NCBI GenBank assembly: GCA_038532735.1
Contig: JBCBAC010000004.1
Span: 186,001-250,000 of the forward strand
Reading direction: 5' to 3'
DNA from: JAHTBL01 sp038532735
GTDB lineage: Bacteria > Pseudomonadota > Alphaproteobacteria > Rhodobacterales > Rhodobacteraceae
Length of the DNA stretch: 64,000 nt
Below the pieces are notes generated by a model, which did no database searches, was not told the origin of the DNA, and saw only the letters and a program-made list of their open reading frames with translations. Shown here one piece after another: positions 44,028 to 52,827 of this stretch. The first letter of the stretch is position 1. Each line of letters starts with the position of its first letter. The position numbers and the translations under genes are program-made.

Positions 44028-45065
44028 ATGGCTGACTTTTTCGCAACCGGAGCCGGTGTGGCGGTGATCATCGTCGCGCAATGCCTTGCTGTCATTGGCT
44101 TTGTGATGATTTCACTGCTGTTTCTGGTTTACGGCGACCGCAAGGTCTGGGCCGCTGTGCAGATGCGGCGCGGCCCCAATGTGGTGGGCGCGTTTGGCTT
44201 GCTGCAAACGGTAGCTGATGCGCTGAAATACGTGGTGAAAGAGATCGTCATCCCGGCAGGCGCCGACAAGACGGTCTTCATGCTCGCCCCGATGATTTCC
44301 TTCGTGCTGGCGCTGATCGCTTGGGCCGTGATCCCGTTCAATGACACATGGGTGCTGGCCGATATCAACGTCGCCATTCTCTATGTCTTCGCGATCTCCT
44401 CGCTTGAGGTTTACGGCGTGATCATGGGCGGATGGGCGTCGAACTCGAAATACCCGTTCCTTGGCAGCTTGCGGTCTGCGGCGCAGATGATCTCTTACGA
44501 GGTCTCCATCGGTCTGATCATCATCGGTGTGATCATCTCCACCGGCTCGCTGAATTTCGGCGATATTGTCCGTGCGCAGGACGGAGACCTTGGCTTCTTC
44601 AACTGGTACTGGTTGCCCCACCTGCCGATGGTGTTCTTGTTCTTTATCAGCACCTTGGCCGAGACGAATAGGCCGCCCTTCGACTTGCCGGAGGCTGAAT
44701 CCGAACTGGTCGCGGGCTATCAGGTGGAATACTCGTCCACGCCCTTCCTGCTCTTCATGGCAGGCGAGTATATTGCCATCTTCCTGATGTGCGCGCTGAT
44801 CACGCTGCTGTTCTTCGGCGGCTGGTTGTCGCCCATCCCGTTCCTGCCCGACGGGCCGCTCTGGATGGTTGCCAAGATGGCGTTCTTCTTCTTCCTCTTC
44901 GCGATGGTCAAAGCCATCGTCCCGCGCTACCGCTACGACCAGTTGATGCGCTTGGGCTGGAAAGTGTTCCTGCCGATGTCGCTGGCTTGGGTCGTGATCG
45001 TGGCATTTTTCGCAAAGTTTGAGCTGTTCGGTGGGGCCTATGCCCGCTGGGCTGTGGGGGGCTAA
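44028..45065 (+). CDS. nuoH: NADH-quinone oxidoreductase subunit H
   Basis: Eight-helix membrane subunit (345 aa) joining the two arms of complex I and forming the entry of the quinone tunnel. Signatures are YGDRKVWAAVQMRRGPNVVG, ISSLEVYGVIMGGWASNSKY, GSLRSAAQMISYEVSIGL and ETNRPPFDLPEAESELVAGY (acidic loop). Regularly spaced Glu residues in helices contribute to proton coupling. Four bases separate it from nuoI. Confidence 0.98.
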   Translation: MADFFATGAGVAVIIVAQCLAVIGFVMISLLFLVYGDRKVWAAVQMRRGPNVVGAFGLLQTVADALKYVVKEIVIPAGADKTVFMLAPMISFVLALIAWAVIPFNDTWVLADINVAILYVFAISSLEVYGVIMGGWASNSKYPFLGSLRSAAQMISYEVSIGLIIIGVIISTGSLNFGDIVRAQDGDLGFFNWYWLPHLPMVFLFFISTLAETNRPPFDLPEAESELVAGYQVEYSSTPFLLFMAGEYIAIFLMCALITLLFFGGWLSPIPFLPDGPLWMVAKMAFFFFLFAMVKAIVPRYRYDQLMRLGWKVFLPMSLAWVVIVAFFAKFELFGGAYARWAVGG

Positions 45066-45069
45066 GTAA

Positions 45070-45564
45070 ATGACGCAGATCGACTACGGACGGGCCGCGA
45101 AATACTTTCTGCTGGCCGATTTCTTCAAAGGCATGAAGCTGGGGCTGCGCTACTTTTTTGCGCCCAAAGCCACGGTGAACTACCCGCATGAGAAGGGCCC
45201 GATCAGCCCGCGTTTCCGGGGGGAGCATGCGTTGCGCCGCTATCCCAACGGGGAAGAGCGGTGCATTGCCTGCAAGCTCTGTGAGGCCGTGTGCCCGGCG
45301 CAGGCGATCACGATTGACGCTGAACCGCGCGAGGATGGCTCCCGCCGCACGACGCGTTATGACATCGACATGACGAAATGCATCTATTGCGGCTTTTGTC
45401 AGGAGGCCTGCCCGGTGGATGCTATCGTCGAGGGGCCGAATTTCGAGTTCTCCACTGAGACCCGCGAAGAGCTGTTCTACGACAAGGAAAAACTGCTGGA
45501 AAACGGCGAGCGTTGGGAAGCCGAGATCGCCCGCAACCTAGAGATTGACGCGCCTTACCGATGA
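45070..45564 (+). CDS. nuoI: NADH-quinone oxidoreductase subunit I
   Basis: Ferredoxin-like subunit (164 aa) carrying clusters N6a and N6b in two 4Fe-4S motifs, CIACKLCEAVCPAQA and CIYCGFCQEACPVDA. An N-terminal amphipathic region (YFLLADFFKGMKLGLRYFFA) lies on the membrane. All eight cysteines are present. Its stop overlaps the start of the next gene. Confidence 0.98.
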   Translation: MTQIDYGRAAKYFLLADFFKGMKLGLRYFFAPKATVNYPHEKGPISPRFRGEHALRRYPNGEERCIACKLCEAVCPAQAITIDAEPREDGSRRTTRYDIDMTKCIYCGFCQEACPVDAIVEGPNFEFSTETREELFYDKEKLLENGERWEAEIARNLEIDAPYR

Positions 45565-45944
45565 GCTCTTCTGACGCATATGATCGCGGCAAGCCGATGG
45601 CTGAGGCCACGAACCCCGGCATCGAAGAGACGCTGGCCAAGCGCTATGACGCGCTGCTGCCGGGCTTTTCGAAGTCGCTGATCGAGGTGGCGTATGGGCA
45701 TTACTACACCCGCGAGGGGTTGGACGCGAAGACGCGTTATCTGACGACGATTGCGGCTCTAACCGCGATGGGCGGGCAGACGGCCCCTCAGCTAAAAGTG
45801 CATATTCGCAATGCGTTAGGCTCCGGCGCGAGCCAGCGCGAGATCGCGGAAACGATCAACCAGATGGCGCTTTATGGCGGCTTCCCGGCGATGGTGAATG
45901 CGCTCAACGCGGCCATCGAGGTTTTCGAGGAGGACGCATCATGA
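45561..45944 (+). CDS. Carboxymuconolactone decarboxylase-like protein without cysteines (first copy)
   Basis: A 127-residue AhpD/CMD-fold protein: REGLDAKTRYLTTIAALTAM, LKVHIRNALGSGASQREIAE and INQMALYGGFPAMVNALNAA. It has no cysteine at all, so the CxxC needed for AhpD-type peroxidase reduction is absent. A gamma-carboxymuconolactone decarboxylase-like or non-catalytic role remains. The first ATG overlaps the nuoI stop; the ATG at 45597 (MAEATNPG) is an alternative start. Its stop overlaps the second copy. Confidence 0.85.
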   Translation: MSSSDAYDRGKPMAEATNPGIEETLAKRYDALLPGFSKSLIEVAYGHYYTREGLDAKTRYLTTIAALTAMGGQTAPQLKVHIRNALGSGASQREIAETINQMALYGGFPAMVNALNAAIEVFEEDAS

Positions 45945-46351
45945 GCGATCCGGCCAACCCTTTTGCCGCGATGATGGCGCAGTCGCAAGACTGGCTGAAA
46001 GCGATGAACCCCGCGTTGGAGCAGTTCACGCCCAAGGGCTTTGAGGCGCTTTTCCCGACCATGTCCAAGGACATGATGGAGACGTTCATGGGCAAGACGT
46101 TCAACCCCGAGGGTCTGGACGCCAAGACACGGCTTTTGCTGACGCTCGCAGGCCTGACTGTGATGGGCGCGCAAGCGGAATCGCAGCTGCGCATGACCGT
46201 CCGCCACGCGCTGGAAGCCGGTGCCACCAAGCAGGAAATCGCGGAAACCATCGCGATGATGGGGGCCTTTGGTGGTCTGCCCGCAATGACCAAAGCGATG
46301 GAGCTGGCCACCGAAGTGACCGACGCCGCCGAGAAGGAGAGCGACACATGA
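45941..46351 (+). CDS. Carboxymuconolactone decarboxylase-like protein without cysteines (second copy)
   Basis: A 136-residue paralogue of the preceding protein: NPEGLDAKTRLLLTLAGLTV, MTVRHALEAGATKQEIAE and MMGAFGGLPAMTKAME. Like its neighbour it contains no cysteine. The N-terminal ~45 residues are different and Met/Phe-rich (NPFAAMMAQSQDWLKAMNPA), resembling an amphipathic helix that could contact a membrane or partner. The two proteins might form a mixed oligomer. It overlaps both flanking genes by four bases (ATGA). Confidence 0.85.
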   Translation: MSDPANPFAAMMAQSQDWLKAMNPALEQFTPKGFEALFPTMSKDMMETFMGKTFNPEGLDAKTRLLLTLAGLTVMGAQAESQLRMTVRHALEAGATKQEIAETIAMMGAFGGLPAMTKAMELATEVTDAAEKESDT

Positions 46352-46956
46352 CCGTGCCCGTGATTGCCTTTTATTGCTTCGCGCTCGCCACTGTGACGGG
46401 GGGCCTTTTCACGGTCATCTCGCGCAACCCGGTGCATTCGGTGCTGTGGCTGATATTGGCGTTTCTCAGCTCTGCCGGGCTTTTTGTGCTGCTGGGCGCA
46501 GAGTTCGTCGCGATGCTGCTGATCATCGTCTATGTCGGCGCGGTCGCGGTGCTGTTTCTGTTCGTCGTGATGATGCTCGACGTGGATTTTGCAGAACTCA
46601 GGGCGGAGATGTCGAAATACGTGCCGGTCGCGTTGCTGATCGGTGTGGTGCTGATGATGCAGCTGGCGCTCGCCTTTGGGGCCTGGGGTTTCTCCAGCGG
46701 CTTTGAGGAACGTCTTGCGGCAAATACGCCCGACGATGTGCACAACACCAAGGCGTTAGGGCTGCTGATCTATGATGAATACATCCTGCTCTTTCAACTC
46801 GCAGGTCTGATCCTACTGGTCGCGATGATTGGCGCGATTGTTCTGACCCTGCGCCATCGCAGCGATATCAAGCGCCAGAACGTGCTGGAGCAGATGTATC
46901 GCGACCCGGCCAAAGCGATGGAGCTGAAAGACGTCAAGCCGGGGCAGGGGCTCTGA
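46348..46956 (+). CDS. nuoJ: NADH-quinone oxidoreductase subunit J
   Basis: Five-helix membrane subunit (202 aa). Family features are VISRNPVHSVLWLILAFLSS, LGAEFVAMLLIIVYVGAVAV with the conserved Glu, and FLFVVMMLDVDF. A C-terminal tail after the last helix (RHRSDIKRQNVLEQMYRDP) is typical of alphaproteobacteria. It follows the second CMD-like gene with a four-base overlap. Confidence 0.97.
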   Translation: MTVPVIAFYCFALATVTGGLFTVISRNPVHSVLWLILAFLSSAGLFVLLGAEFVAMLLIIVYVGAVAVLFLFVVMMLDVDFAELRAEMSKYVPVALLIGVVLMMQLALAFGAWGFSSGFEERLAANTPDDVHNTKALGLLIYDEYILLFQLAGLILLVAMIGAIVLTLRHRSDIKRQNVLEQMYRDPAKAMELKDVKPGQGL

Positions 46957-46959
46957 GCG

Positions 46960-47433
46960 GTGATCCGGGCTGTCGCATATCCTTTGGCGCTTCTCGCCAC
47001 CATCAGCAGCGCGCAGGCGCTGACTTTGGCCGACTGCACGCGCACCACCCATGTTAGCCATGGCGGGGAGGCGGATCACGCGGGTCTGGGCGAGGGCCGC
47101 GTTATGTGGCGCGAGTGGTGGTCTCAGGAAGGGACCTATAGCGATTATATCATCGCGGATTGCGGGCCCGGAGACGCTTTGCGCTTTCGCACCGCCGAGG
47201 AGCGGATGTCCGACCGGTTGCCCTTTGACCGCACCGTAGCTGCACTGAAAATCGTGGACGAGATGGAAAGCGGGGCACGCGCTTTCGCCACGCTTGAGCG
47301 GATCGGCGATGCGGTGGCCAAGGTCGCCAAGGACGTGCAACTGACAGCCTTTGACGCAGAGCCCTGTGCCTGCGCCGCCGCCTATCCCGACCTGCGCGGG
47401 GACAAGACAGATTTCGAGATGAGGACCAACTAA
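46960..47433 (+). CDS. Secreted hypothetical protein in nuo operon
   Basis: A 157-residue protein with a GTG start three bases after nuoJ and a signal peptide (MIRAVAYPLALLATISSAQA). The mature part contains four cysteines (LADCTRT, IIADCGPGDALRF and the CAC triplet in EPCACAAAYPDL), so it is probably disulfide-bonded in the periplasm. It runs directly into the nuoK start. I recognise no family; similar small exported proteins occur among Rhodobacterales nuo genes. Confidence 0.7.
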   Translation: MIRAVAYPLALLATISSAQALTLADCTRTTHVSHGGEADHAGLGEGRVMWREWWSQEGTYSDYIIADCGPGDALRFRTAEERMSDRLPFDRTVAALKIVDEMESGARAFATLERIGDAVAKVAKDVQLTAFDAEPCACAAAYPDLRGDKTDFEMRTN

Positions 47434-47739
47434 GTGATCGGACTGGAACACTATCTGACAGTCGCGGCGACGCTCTTTGTGATCGGCATTTTCGGACTGT
47501 TTCTGAACCGCAAGAACGTCATCATTCTGCTGATGTCGATCGAGCTGATGCTGCTGGCCGTCAACATCAATCTCGTCGCGTTCTCCAGCTTTCTGGGCGA
47601 TCTGGTGGGGCAGGTTTTCACGCTGTTTGTCCTGACCGTCGCCGCCGCCGAGGCTGCGATTGGCCTTGCAATCCTCGTCTGTTTCTTCCGGACCCGCGGG
47701 ACCATCGCGGTGGAAGACGTCAATAATATGAGAGGCTGA
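47434..47739 (+). CDS. nuoK: NADH-quinone oxidoreductase subunit K
   Basis: Three-helix membrane subunit (101 aa, standard length; homologue of MrpC/ND4L). Conserved glutamates for proton transfer are visible in LLMSIELMLLAVNINLVAF and AAAEAAIGLAILVCFFR. The GTG start directly follows the preceding stop. nuoL follows after four bases. Confidence 0.97.
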   Translation: MIGLEHYLTVAATLFVIGIFGLFLNRKNVIILLMSIELMLLAVNINLVAFSSFLGDLVGQVFTLFVLTVAAAEAAIGLAILVCFFRTRGTIAVEDVNNMRG

Positions 47740-47743
47740 GGCG

Positions 47744-49837
47744 ATGGAAACGATTATCCTTTTCGCCCCGCTCGTCGGTGCCCTGATCTGTGGCTTTGGC
47801 TGGCGTATCCTTGGGGAAACAGCGGCCTGCTGGGTTGCGACAAGCCTGTTGTTCTTGGCGGCCGTCCTGTCGTGGATCGTCTTCCTCGGCTTTGACGGGG
47901 AGACGCAGCGCATCGTCATTCTGCGCTGGATCGAAAGCGGCTCTCTGACAACCGATTGGGCGATCCGGCTGGACCGTCTGACGGCGATCATGCTGATCGT
48001 GATTAACACCGTGTCGGCGCTCGTGCATCTCTATTCATTCGGCTACATGGCCCATGACGACCATTTCCGCGAAGGTGAGTCCTACCGGCCGCGCTTCTTC
48101 GCGTATTTGTCGTTCTTCACTTTCGCGATGCTGATGCTGGTCACGTCTGACAACCTTGTGCAGATGTTCTTTGGTTGGGAGGGCGTGGGCGTCGCCTCCT
48201 ACCTTTTGATCGGGTTCTATTTCCGCAAGGAAAGCGCCGGGGCCGCCGCAATGAAGGCGTTTATCGTCAACCGCGTGGGCGATTTTGGCTTCGCGCTGGG
48301 GATCTTCGCGCTGTTCTATCTGACGGATAGCGTGAATTTCGATGTGATCTTTGCGTCGGGCGCAGAGCTGGCCGAGACGCAGGTGAGCTTCCTTTGGACC
48401 GAATGGAACGCGGTTGAGTTGGTCGCGGTGCTGCTTTTCATCGGGGCGATGGGCAAGTCGGCACAGCTGATCCTGCACACATGGCTGCCCGACGCGATGG
48501 AAGGCCCGACGCCGGTGTCGGCGCTGATCCATGCCGCAACCATGGTAACGGCGGGTGTTTTCTTGGTCTGCCGCATGTCGCCGATTATGGAATATGCCGA
48601 TGCGGCGATGACTTTCGTGACGATCTTGGGCGCGACCACCGCGTTCTTCGCCGCCACCGTGGGCCTTGTGCAAAACGACATCAAGCGCGTCATCGCCTAT
48701 TCGACCTGTTCGCAGCTGGGCTATATGTTCGTAGCGGCTGGCGTGGGCGTCTACTCGGTCGCGATGTTCCACCTCTTCACCCACGCGTTCTTCAAGGCGA
48801 TGCTGTTCCTTGGGGCAGGCTCCGTGATCCACGGAATGCATCACGAGCAGGACATGCGGAACTATGGCGGTCTGCGTAAGAAGATGCCCTATACGTTCTG
48901 GGCGATGATGATCGGCACGCTCGCCATCACGGGCGTCGGCATCCCGCTGACCTATTACGGCTTTGCCGGGTTCCTATCGAAAGACGCCGTGATCGAGAGC
49001 GCCTTTGTCGGCTCGCAATACGCCTTCTGGATGCTGGTCGTGGCGGCATTGTTCACCAGCTTCTACAGCTGGCGTCTGATGTTCCTGACCTTCTACGGCA
49101 CCCCGCGCGGTGACAAGCACACCCATGAGCACGCACATGAAAGCCCGACGATCATGCTGGTGCCGCTGGGCGTCTTGGCGCTTGGCGCGGTCTTCTCCGG
49201 CATGATCTGGTATGGCAGCTTCTTTGGCAAAACCAATGAGGTCGGCAAGTTCTTCGGGGTGCCGTACGAGGTGGCAGAACACCATGACGACGGGCATTCA
49301 GACGACGACCATGCAGACGATCACAGCGGTGAAAAAGCCGAAGGTGATCACGGCGAGGCACATTACCAGCTGATCGGCGCGCCGGGCGAGGGTGCTATCT
49401 ATACCGCCCCTGATAACAACGTCCTGAACGAGGCGCATGAAGTGCCCAAATGGGTCAAGGTCAGCCCGTTTATCGCGATGCTGATTGGCTTTCTGACGGC
49501 CTACCAGATGTATATCCGCCGCCCCGATCTGCCTGCCAAACTGGCCGAGAGCCAATGGCCGCTCTATCAGTTCTTGTTGAACAAATGGTATTTCGACGAG
49601 CTCTATAACGCGATCTTCGTGCAGCCTGCGAAATGGCTGGGCGGGTTCCTGTGGAAGAAGGGCGACGGGGCAACGATTGACGGCGGCATCAACGGGTTGG
49701 CCATGGGGATCGTGCCCTTCCTGACCCGCCTCGCGGGCCGCGCCCAGTCGGGCTACATGTTCCATTATGTCTTCGCGATGGTGCTGGGGATCGTGGTCCT
49801 GATCACCTGGATGACGATGTTCGGAGGAGCGCAGTAA
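47744..49837 (+). CDS. nuoL: NADH-quinone oxidoreductase subunit L
   Basis: Antiporter-like proton-pumping subunit (697 aa) at the distal end of the membrane arm, with a long C-terminal lateral helix. Signatures are MFFGWEGVGVASYLLIGFYF, LHTWLPDAMEGPTPVSALIH (key Lys/His region) and AYSTCSQLGYMFVAAGVGVY. Two histidine-rich loops stand out: HTHEHAHE at residues 459-466, and residues 512-540 with seven His, eight Asp and four Glu. The gene is followed by nuoM with a one-base overlap. Confidence 0.98.
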   Translation: METIILFAPLVGALICGFGWRILGETAACWVATSLLFLAAVLSWIVFLGFDGETQRIVILRWIESGSLTTDWAIRLDRLTAIMLIVINTVSALVHLYSFGYMAHDDHFREGESYRPRFFAYLSFFTFAMLMLVTSDNLVQMFFGWEGVGVASYLLIGFYFRKESAGAAAMKAFIVNRVGDFGFALGIFALFYLTDSVNFDVIFASGAELAETQVSFLWTEWNAVELVAVLLFIGAMGKSAQLILHTWLPDAMEGPTPVSALIHAATMVTAGVFLVCRMSPIMEYADAAMTFVTILGATTAFFAATVGLVQNDIKRVIAYSTCSQLGYMFVAAGVGVYSVAMFHLFTHAFFKAMLFLGAGSVIHGMHHEQDMRNYGGLRKKMPYTFWAMMIGTLAITGVGIPLTYYGFAGFLSKDAVIESAFVGSQYAFWMLVVAALFTSFYSWRLMFLTFYGTPRGDKHTHEHAHESPTIMLVPLGVLALGAVFSGMIWYGSFFGKTNEVGKFFGVPYEVAEHHDDGHSDDDHADDHSGEKAEGDHGEAHYQLIGAPGEGAIYTAPDNNVLNEAHEVPKWVKVSPFIAMLIGFLTAYQMYIRRPDLPAKLAESQWPLYQFLLNKWYFDELYNAIFVQPAKWLGGFLWKKGDGATIDGGINGLAMGIVPFLTRLAGRAQSGYMFHYVFAMVLGIVVLITWMTMFGGAQ

Positions 49838-51378
49838 TGGACAACCTCCTTTCCATCGTAACGTTTCTGCCGCTGCTAGGGGCAATCATCCTGGCGCTTT
49901 TCCTGCGCGGCGATGATGAGGCGGCACAGCGCAACGCCAAATGGGTCGCAATGTGGGCGACCACGGCGACGTTCCTCTTCTCGATCTTCATCCTGACGGG
50001 CTTTGATCCCGACGATACGGGCTTCCAGTTCGTGGAAGAGCGCGACTGGCTTCTGGGTCTGCAATACAAGATGGGCGTCGACGGGATCAGCGTCCTTTTT
50101 GTGATGCTGACGACCTTCACCATGCCGCTGGTCATCGCGGCCAGCTGGAACGTCACCCACCGCGTCAAGGACTACATGATCGCATTTCTGGTGCTGGAAA
50201 CGCTGATGATTGGCGTCTTCTGCGCGCTGGATCTGGTGCTGTTCTATTTGTTCTTCGAGGCGGGCCTGATCCCGATGTTCCTGATCATCGGCATCTGGGG
50301 CGGGGCGAACCGCGTCTACGCGAGCTTCAAGTTCTTCCTTTATACCTTCCTCGGCTCCGTGCTGATGCTGGTCGCGATGGTTGCGATGTTCAACGATGCG
50401 GGCACGACGGATATCCCGACGCTGCTGGAGCATAACTTCGGCACGCAAACCTTCAGTCTGCTGGGGATCCAGATCATCGGCGGCATGCAGACACTTCTGT
50501 GGCTCGCCTTCTTCGCTTCCTTTGCAGTGAAGATGCCGATGTGGCCGGTGCATACATGGTTGCCGGATGCGCACGTGCAAGCCCCCACCGCAGGCTCTGT
50601 CGTGCTGGCGGCAATCCTGTTGAAGATGGGTGGTTACGGCTTCCTGCGCTTCTCGCTGCCGATGTTCCCGGTGGCGTCCGACATCATGGCGCCGCTGGTC
50701 CTTTGGATGTCCGCTATTGCTATTGTCTACACTTCGCTCGTTGCGATGGTGCAGGAGGACATGAAAAAGCTGATCGCTTATAGCTCCGTCGCCCATATGG
50801 GGTTCGTGACCATGGGTATCTTTGCGGCGAACCAGCAGGGTGTGGACGGTGCGATCTTCCAGATGCTGAGCCATGGCTTCATCTCAGGCGCGCTCTTCCT
50901 CTGTGTCGGTGTGATTTACGACCGGATGCACACGCGCGAGATTGACGCCTACGGTGGCCTTGTCGCGCGCATGCCGGCCTACGCGCTGATCTTCATGCTG
51001 TTCACCATGGCCAATGTCGGCCTTCCGGGCACCTCGGGCTTTATCGGGGAGTTCCTGACACTGGTCGGCGTGTTCCAGGTCAACACATGGGTCGCCGCCG
51101 TCGCCACAACGGGCGTGATCCTGTCGGCGGCTTATGCGCTCTGGCTCTATCGCCGGGTCGTGATGGGAGACCTGATCAAGGAAAGCCTGAAAACGATCAC
51201 CGACATGACCCGCCGCGAGCGCGCGATCTTTGCGCCGCTTGTCATCATGACGCTTTTGCTGGGGGTCTATCCGGCTCTTGTCACCGATATCATCAGCCCG
51301 TCGGTCGCCAATCTGGTGAGCGATGTGGAGACCGCGCAGGCCGCGTTTGAGGCCGCTACCATGGTCGCCGAGAATTAA
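49837..51378 (+). CDS. nuoM: NADH-quinone oxidoreductase subunit M
   Basis: Antiporter-like proton-pumping subunit (513 aa). It shows the conserved glutamate region FYLFFEAGLIPMFLIIGIWG, VHTWLPDAHVQAPTAGSVVL with the HTWLPDAH box, KKLIAYSSVAHMGFVTMGIF and NVGLPGTSGFIGEFLTLVG. Fourteen or so helices are expected. It starts at the last base of the nuoL stop (TAATG) and nuoN follows after 12 bases. Confidence 0.98.
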   Translation: MDNLLSIVTFLPLLGAIILALFLRGDDEAAQRNAKWVAMWATTATFLFSIFILTGFDPDDTGFQFVEERDWLLGLQYKMGVDGISVLFVMLTTFTMPLVIAASWNVTHRVKDYMIAFLVLETLMIGVFCALDLVLFYLFFEAGLIPMFLIIGIWGGANRVYASFKFFLYTFLGSVLMLVAMVAMFNDAGTTDIPTLLEHNFGTQTFSLLGIQIIGGMQTLLWLAFFASFAVKMPMWPVHTWLPDAHVQAPTAGSVVLAAILLKMGGYGFLRFSLPMFPVASDIMAPLVLWMSAIAIVYTSLVAMVQEDMKKLIAYSSVAHMGFVTMGIFAANQQGVDGAIFQMLSHGFISGALFLCVGVIYDRMHTREIDAYGGLVARMPAYALIFMLFTMANVGLPGTSGFIGEFLTLVGVFQVNTWVAAVATTGVILSAAYALWLYRRVVMGDLIKESLKTITDMTRRERAIFAPLVIMTLLLGVYPALVTDIISPSVANLVSDVETAQAAFEAATMVAEN

Positions 51379-51390
51379 GGAAAAGACACG

Positions 51391-52827
51391 ATGATCTCCG
51401 CCGATATTTCTGTTGTCCTGCCCGAGCTTTTGCTCGCCGTCTTCGCGATGGGCGCGCTGCTGATCACGGTTTACACGTCCAAGGACAAGGCCGCGCCGAT
51501 GGTGCTGTGGACCACATCCGTCGTGCTGGTCGCAACTGCAATCTGGATCGCCCTGTCCGGCGGCGGCACCCGAGAGGCCTTTGGCGGTATGTTCGTCGAT
51601 GACGGCTTCGCACGCTTTGCCAAGGTCACAATCCTGCTCAGTGCAGCCGCCATTCTGCTGATGAGCCAGGATTATATGCTCAAGCGCGATTTGCTGCGGT
51701 TCGAATACCCGATCCTTGTGACGCTCTCGGTCATTGGCATGATGATGATGGTCAGCGCCGGGGACCTCATGGCGCTTTACATGGGGCTCGAGCTGCAATC
51801 TCTGGCGCTTTATGTGGTGGCGTCGCTGCGCCGTGACAGTGTGAAGTCCACCGAAGCGGGATTGAAGTATTTCGTCCTTGGCGCCCTGTCCTCGGGTCTG
51901 CTGCTTTACGGGGCGTCGCTGACCTACGGATATGCGGGCACCACGCTCTTCACCGGCATTGTGGAAGCGGCCTCCGAAGGCATCTCCCTCGGGCTGCTCT
52001 TTGGTCTGGTGTTCCTGATCGCGGGCCTTGCGTTCAAGGTCTCCGCCGCGCCCTTCCATATGTGGACGCCAGACGTCTACGAAGGCTCGCCCACGCCGAT
52101 CACCGCTTTCTTTGCCACCGCGCCCAAGGTTGCCGCCATGGCGCTGTTCGCGCGTGTCGTGCATGACGCGTTCTCAGGCGTGGTCAGTGACTGGCAGCAG
52201 ATCGTCGCCTTCCTGTCGGTGATTTCGATGTTCCTTGGCGCCATCGCGGCCATCGGTCAGCAGAACATCAAGCGCCTGATGGCCTATTCCTCTATCGCGC
52301 ATATGGGTTTCGCGCTGATGGGCTTGGCCGCTGGCACGGCCTTCGGTGTTCAGGCGATGCTGATCTACATGGCGATCTATGTGACGATGAATATCGGCAC
52401 CTTCGCCTTCATCCTCGCGATGGAGAAAGATGGCCAGCCCGTCACCGATATCGCAAGCCTGCAGATGTATTCGAAACGCGAGCCGCTGAAAGCGATTGCC
52501 GTGCTCGTGCTGATGTTCAGCCTTGCAGGCGTGCCGCCTCTGGTCGGCTTTTTCGGCAAGTTCTACGTGCTGCGCGCAGCCTATGACGCGGGGCTTGGCT
52601 GGCTTGCCGTTGCGGGTGTGATCGCGTCGGTCATCGGCGCATTCTACTATCTGCGCATCGTCTACTACATGTATTTCGGCGAAGACAAAGAAGGTCTCGA
52701 TACGGGCATGAACCCCGTGCTCTGGAGCTTCCTGATGGGCTCTGCCGCGGTGATGCTGTTGGGCGTGATCAACCTTTTCGGCGTCGAAAGCGTGGCAGCG
52801 GCAGCGGCGGCAACCCTTGTTAACTGA
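51391..52827 (+). CDS. nuoN: NADH-quinone oxidoreductase subunit N
   Basis: Third antiporter-like subunit (478 aa), next to NuoK and NuoJ in the membrane arm. Signatures are LYMGLELQSLALYVVASLRR (conserved Glu), STEAGLKYFVLGALSSGLLL, FHMWTPDVYEGSPTPITAFF and KRLMAYSSIAHMGFALMGL. The last structural gene of complex I; its 3' end overlaps birA by eleven bases. Confidence 0.98.
   Translation: MISADISVVLPELLLAVFAMGALLITVYTSKDKAAPMVLWTTSVVLVATAIWIALSGGGTREAFGGMFVDDGFARFAKVTILLSAAAILLMSQDYMLKRDLLRFEYPILVTLSVIGMMMMVSAGDLMALYMGLELQSLALYVVASLRRDSVKSTEAGLKYFVLGALSSGLLLYGASLTYGYAGTTLFTGIVEAASEGISLGLLFGLVFLIAGLAFKVSAAPFHMWTPDVYEGSPTPITAFFATAPKVAAMALFARVVHDAFSGVVSDWQQIVAFLSVISMFLGAIAAIGQQNIKRLMAYSSIAHMGFALMGLAAGTAFGVQAMLIYMAIYVTMNIGTFAFILAMEKDGQPVTDIASLQMYSKREPLKAIAVLVLMFSLAGVPPLVGFFGKFYVLRAAYDAGLGWLAVAGVIASVIGAFYYLRIVYYMYFGEDKEGLDTGMNPVLWSFLMGSAAVMLLGVINLFGVESVAAAAAATLVN

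Noticed and set aside
50884..52164. 426-codon minus-strand open frame opposite nuoM/nuoN
   Set aside because: Very charged product that mirrors membrane-protein coding sequence; no support.
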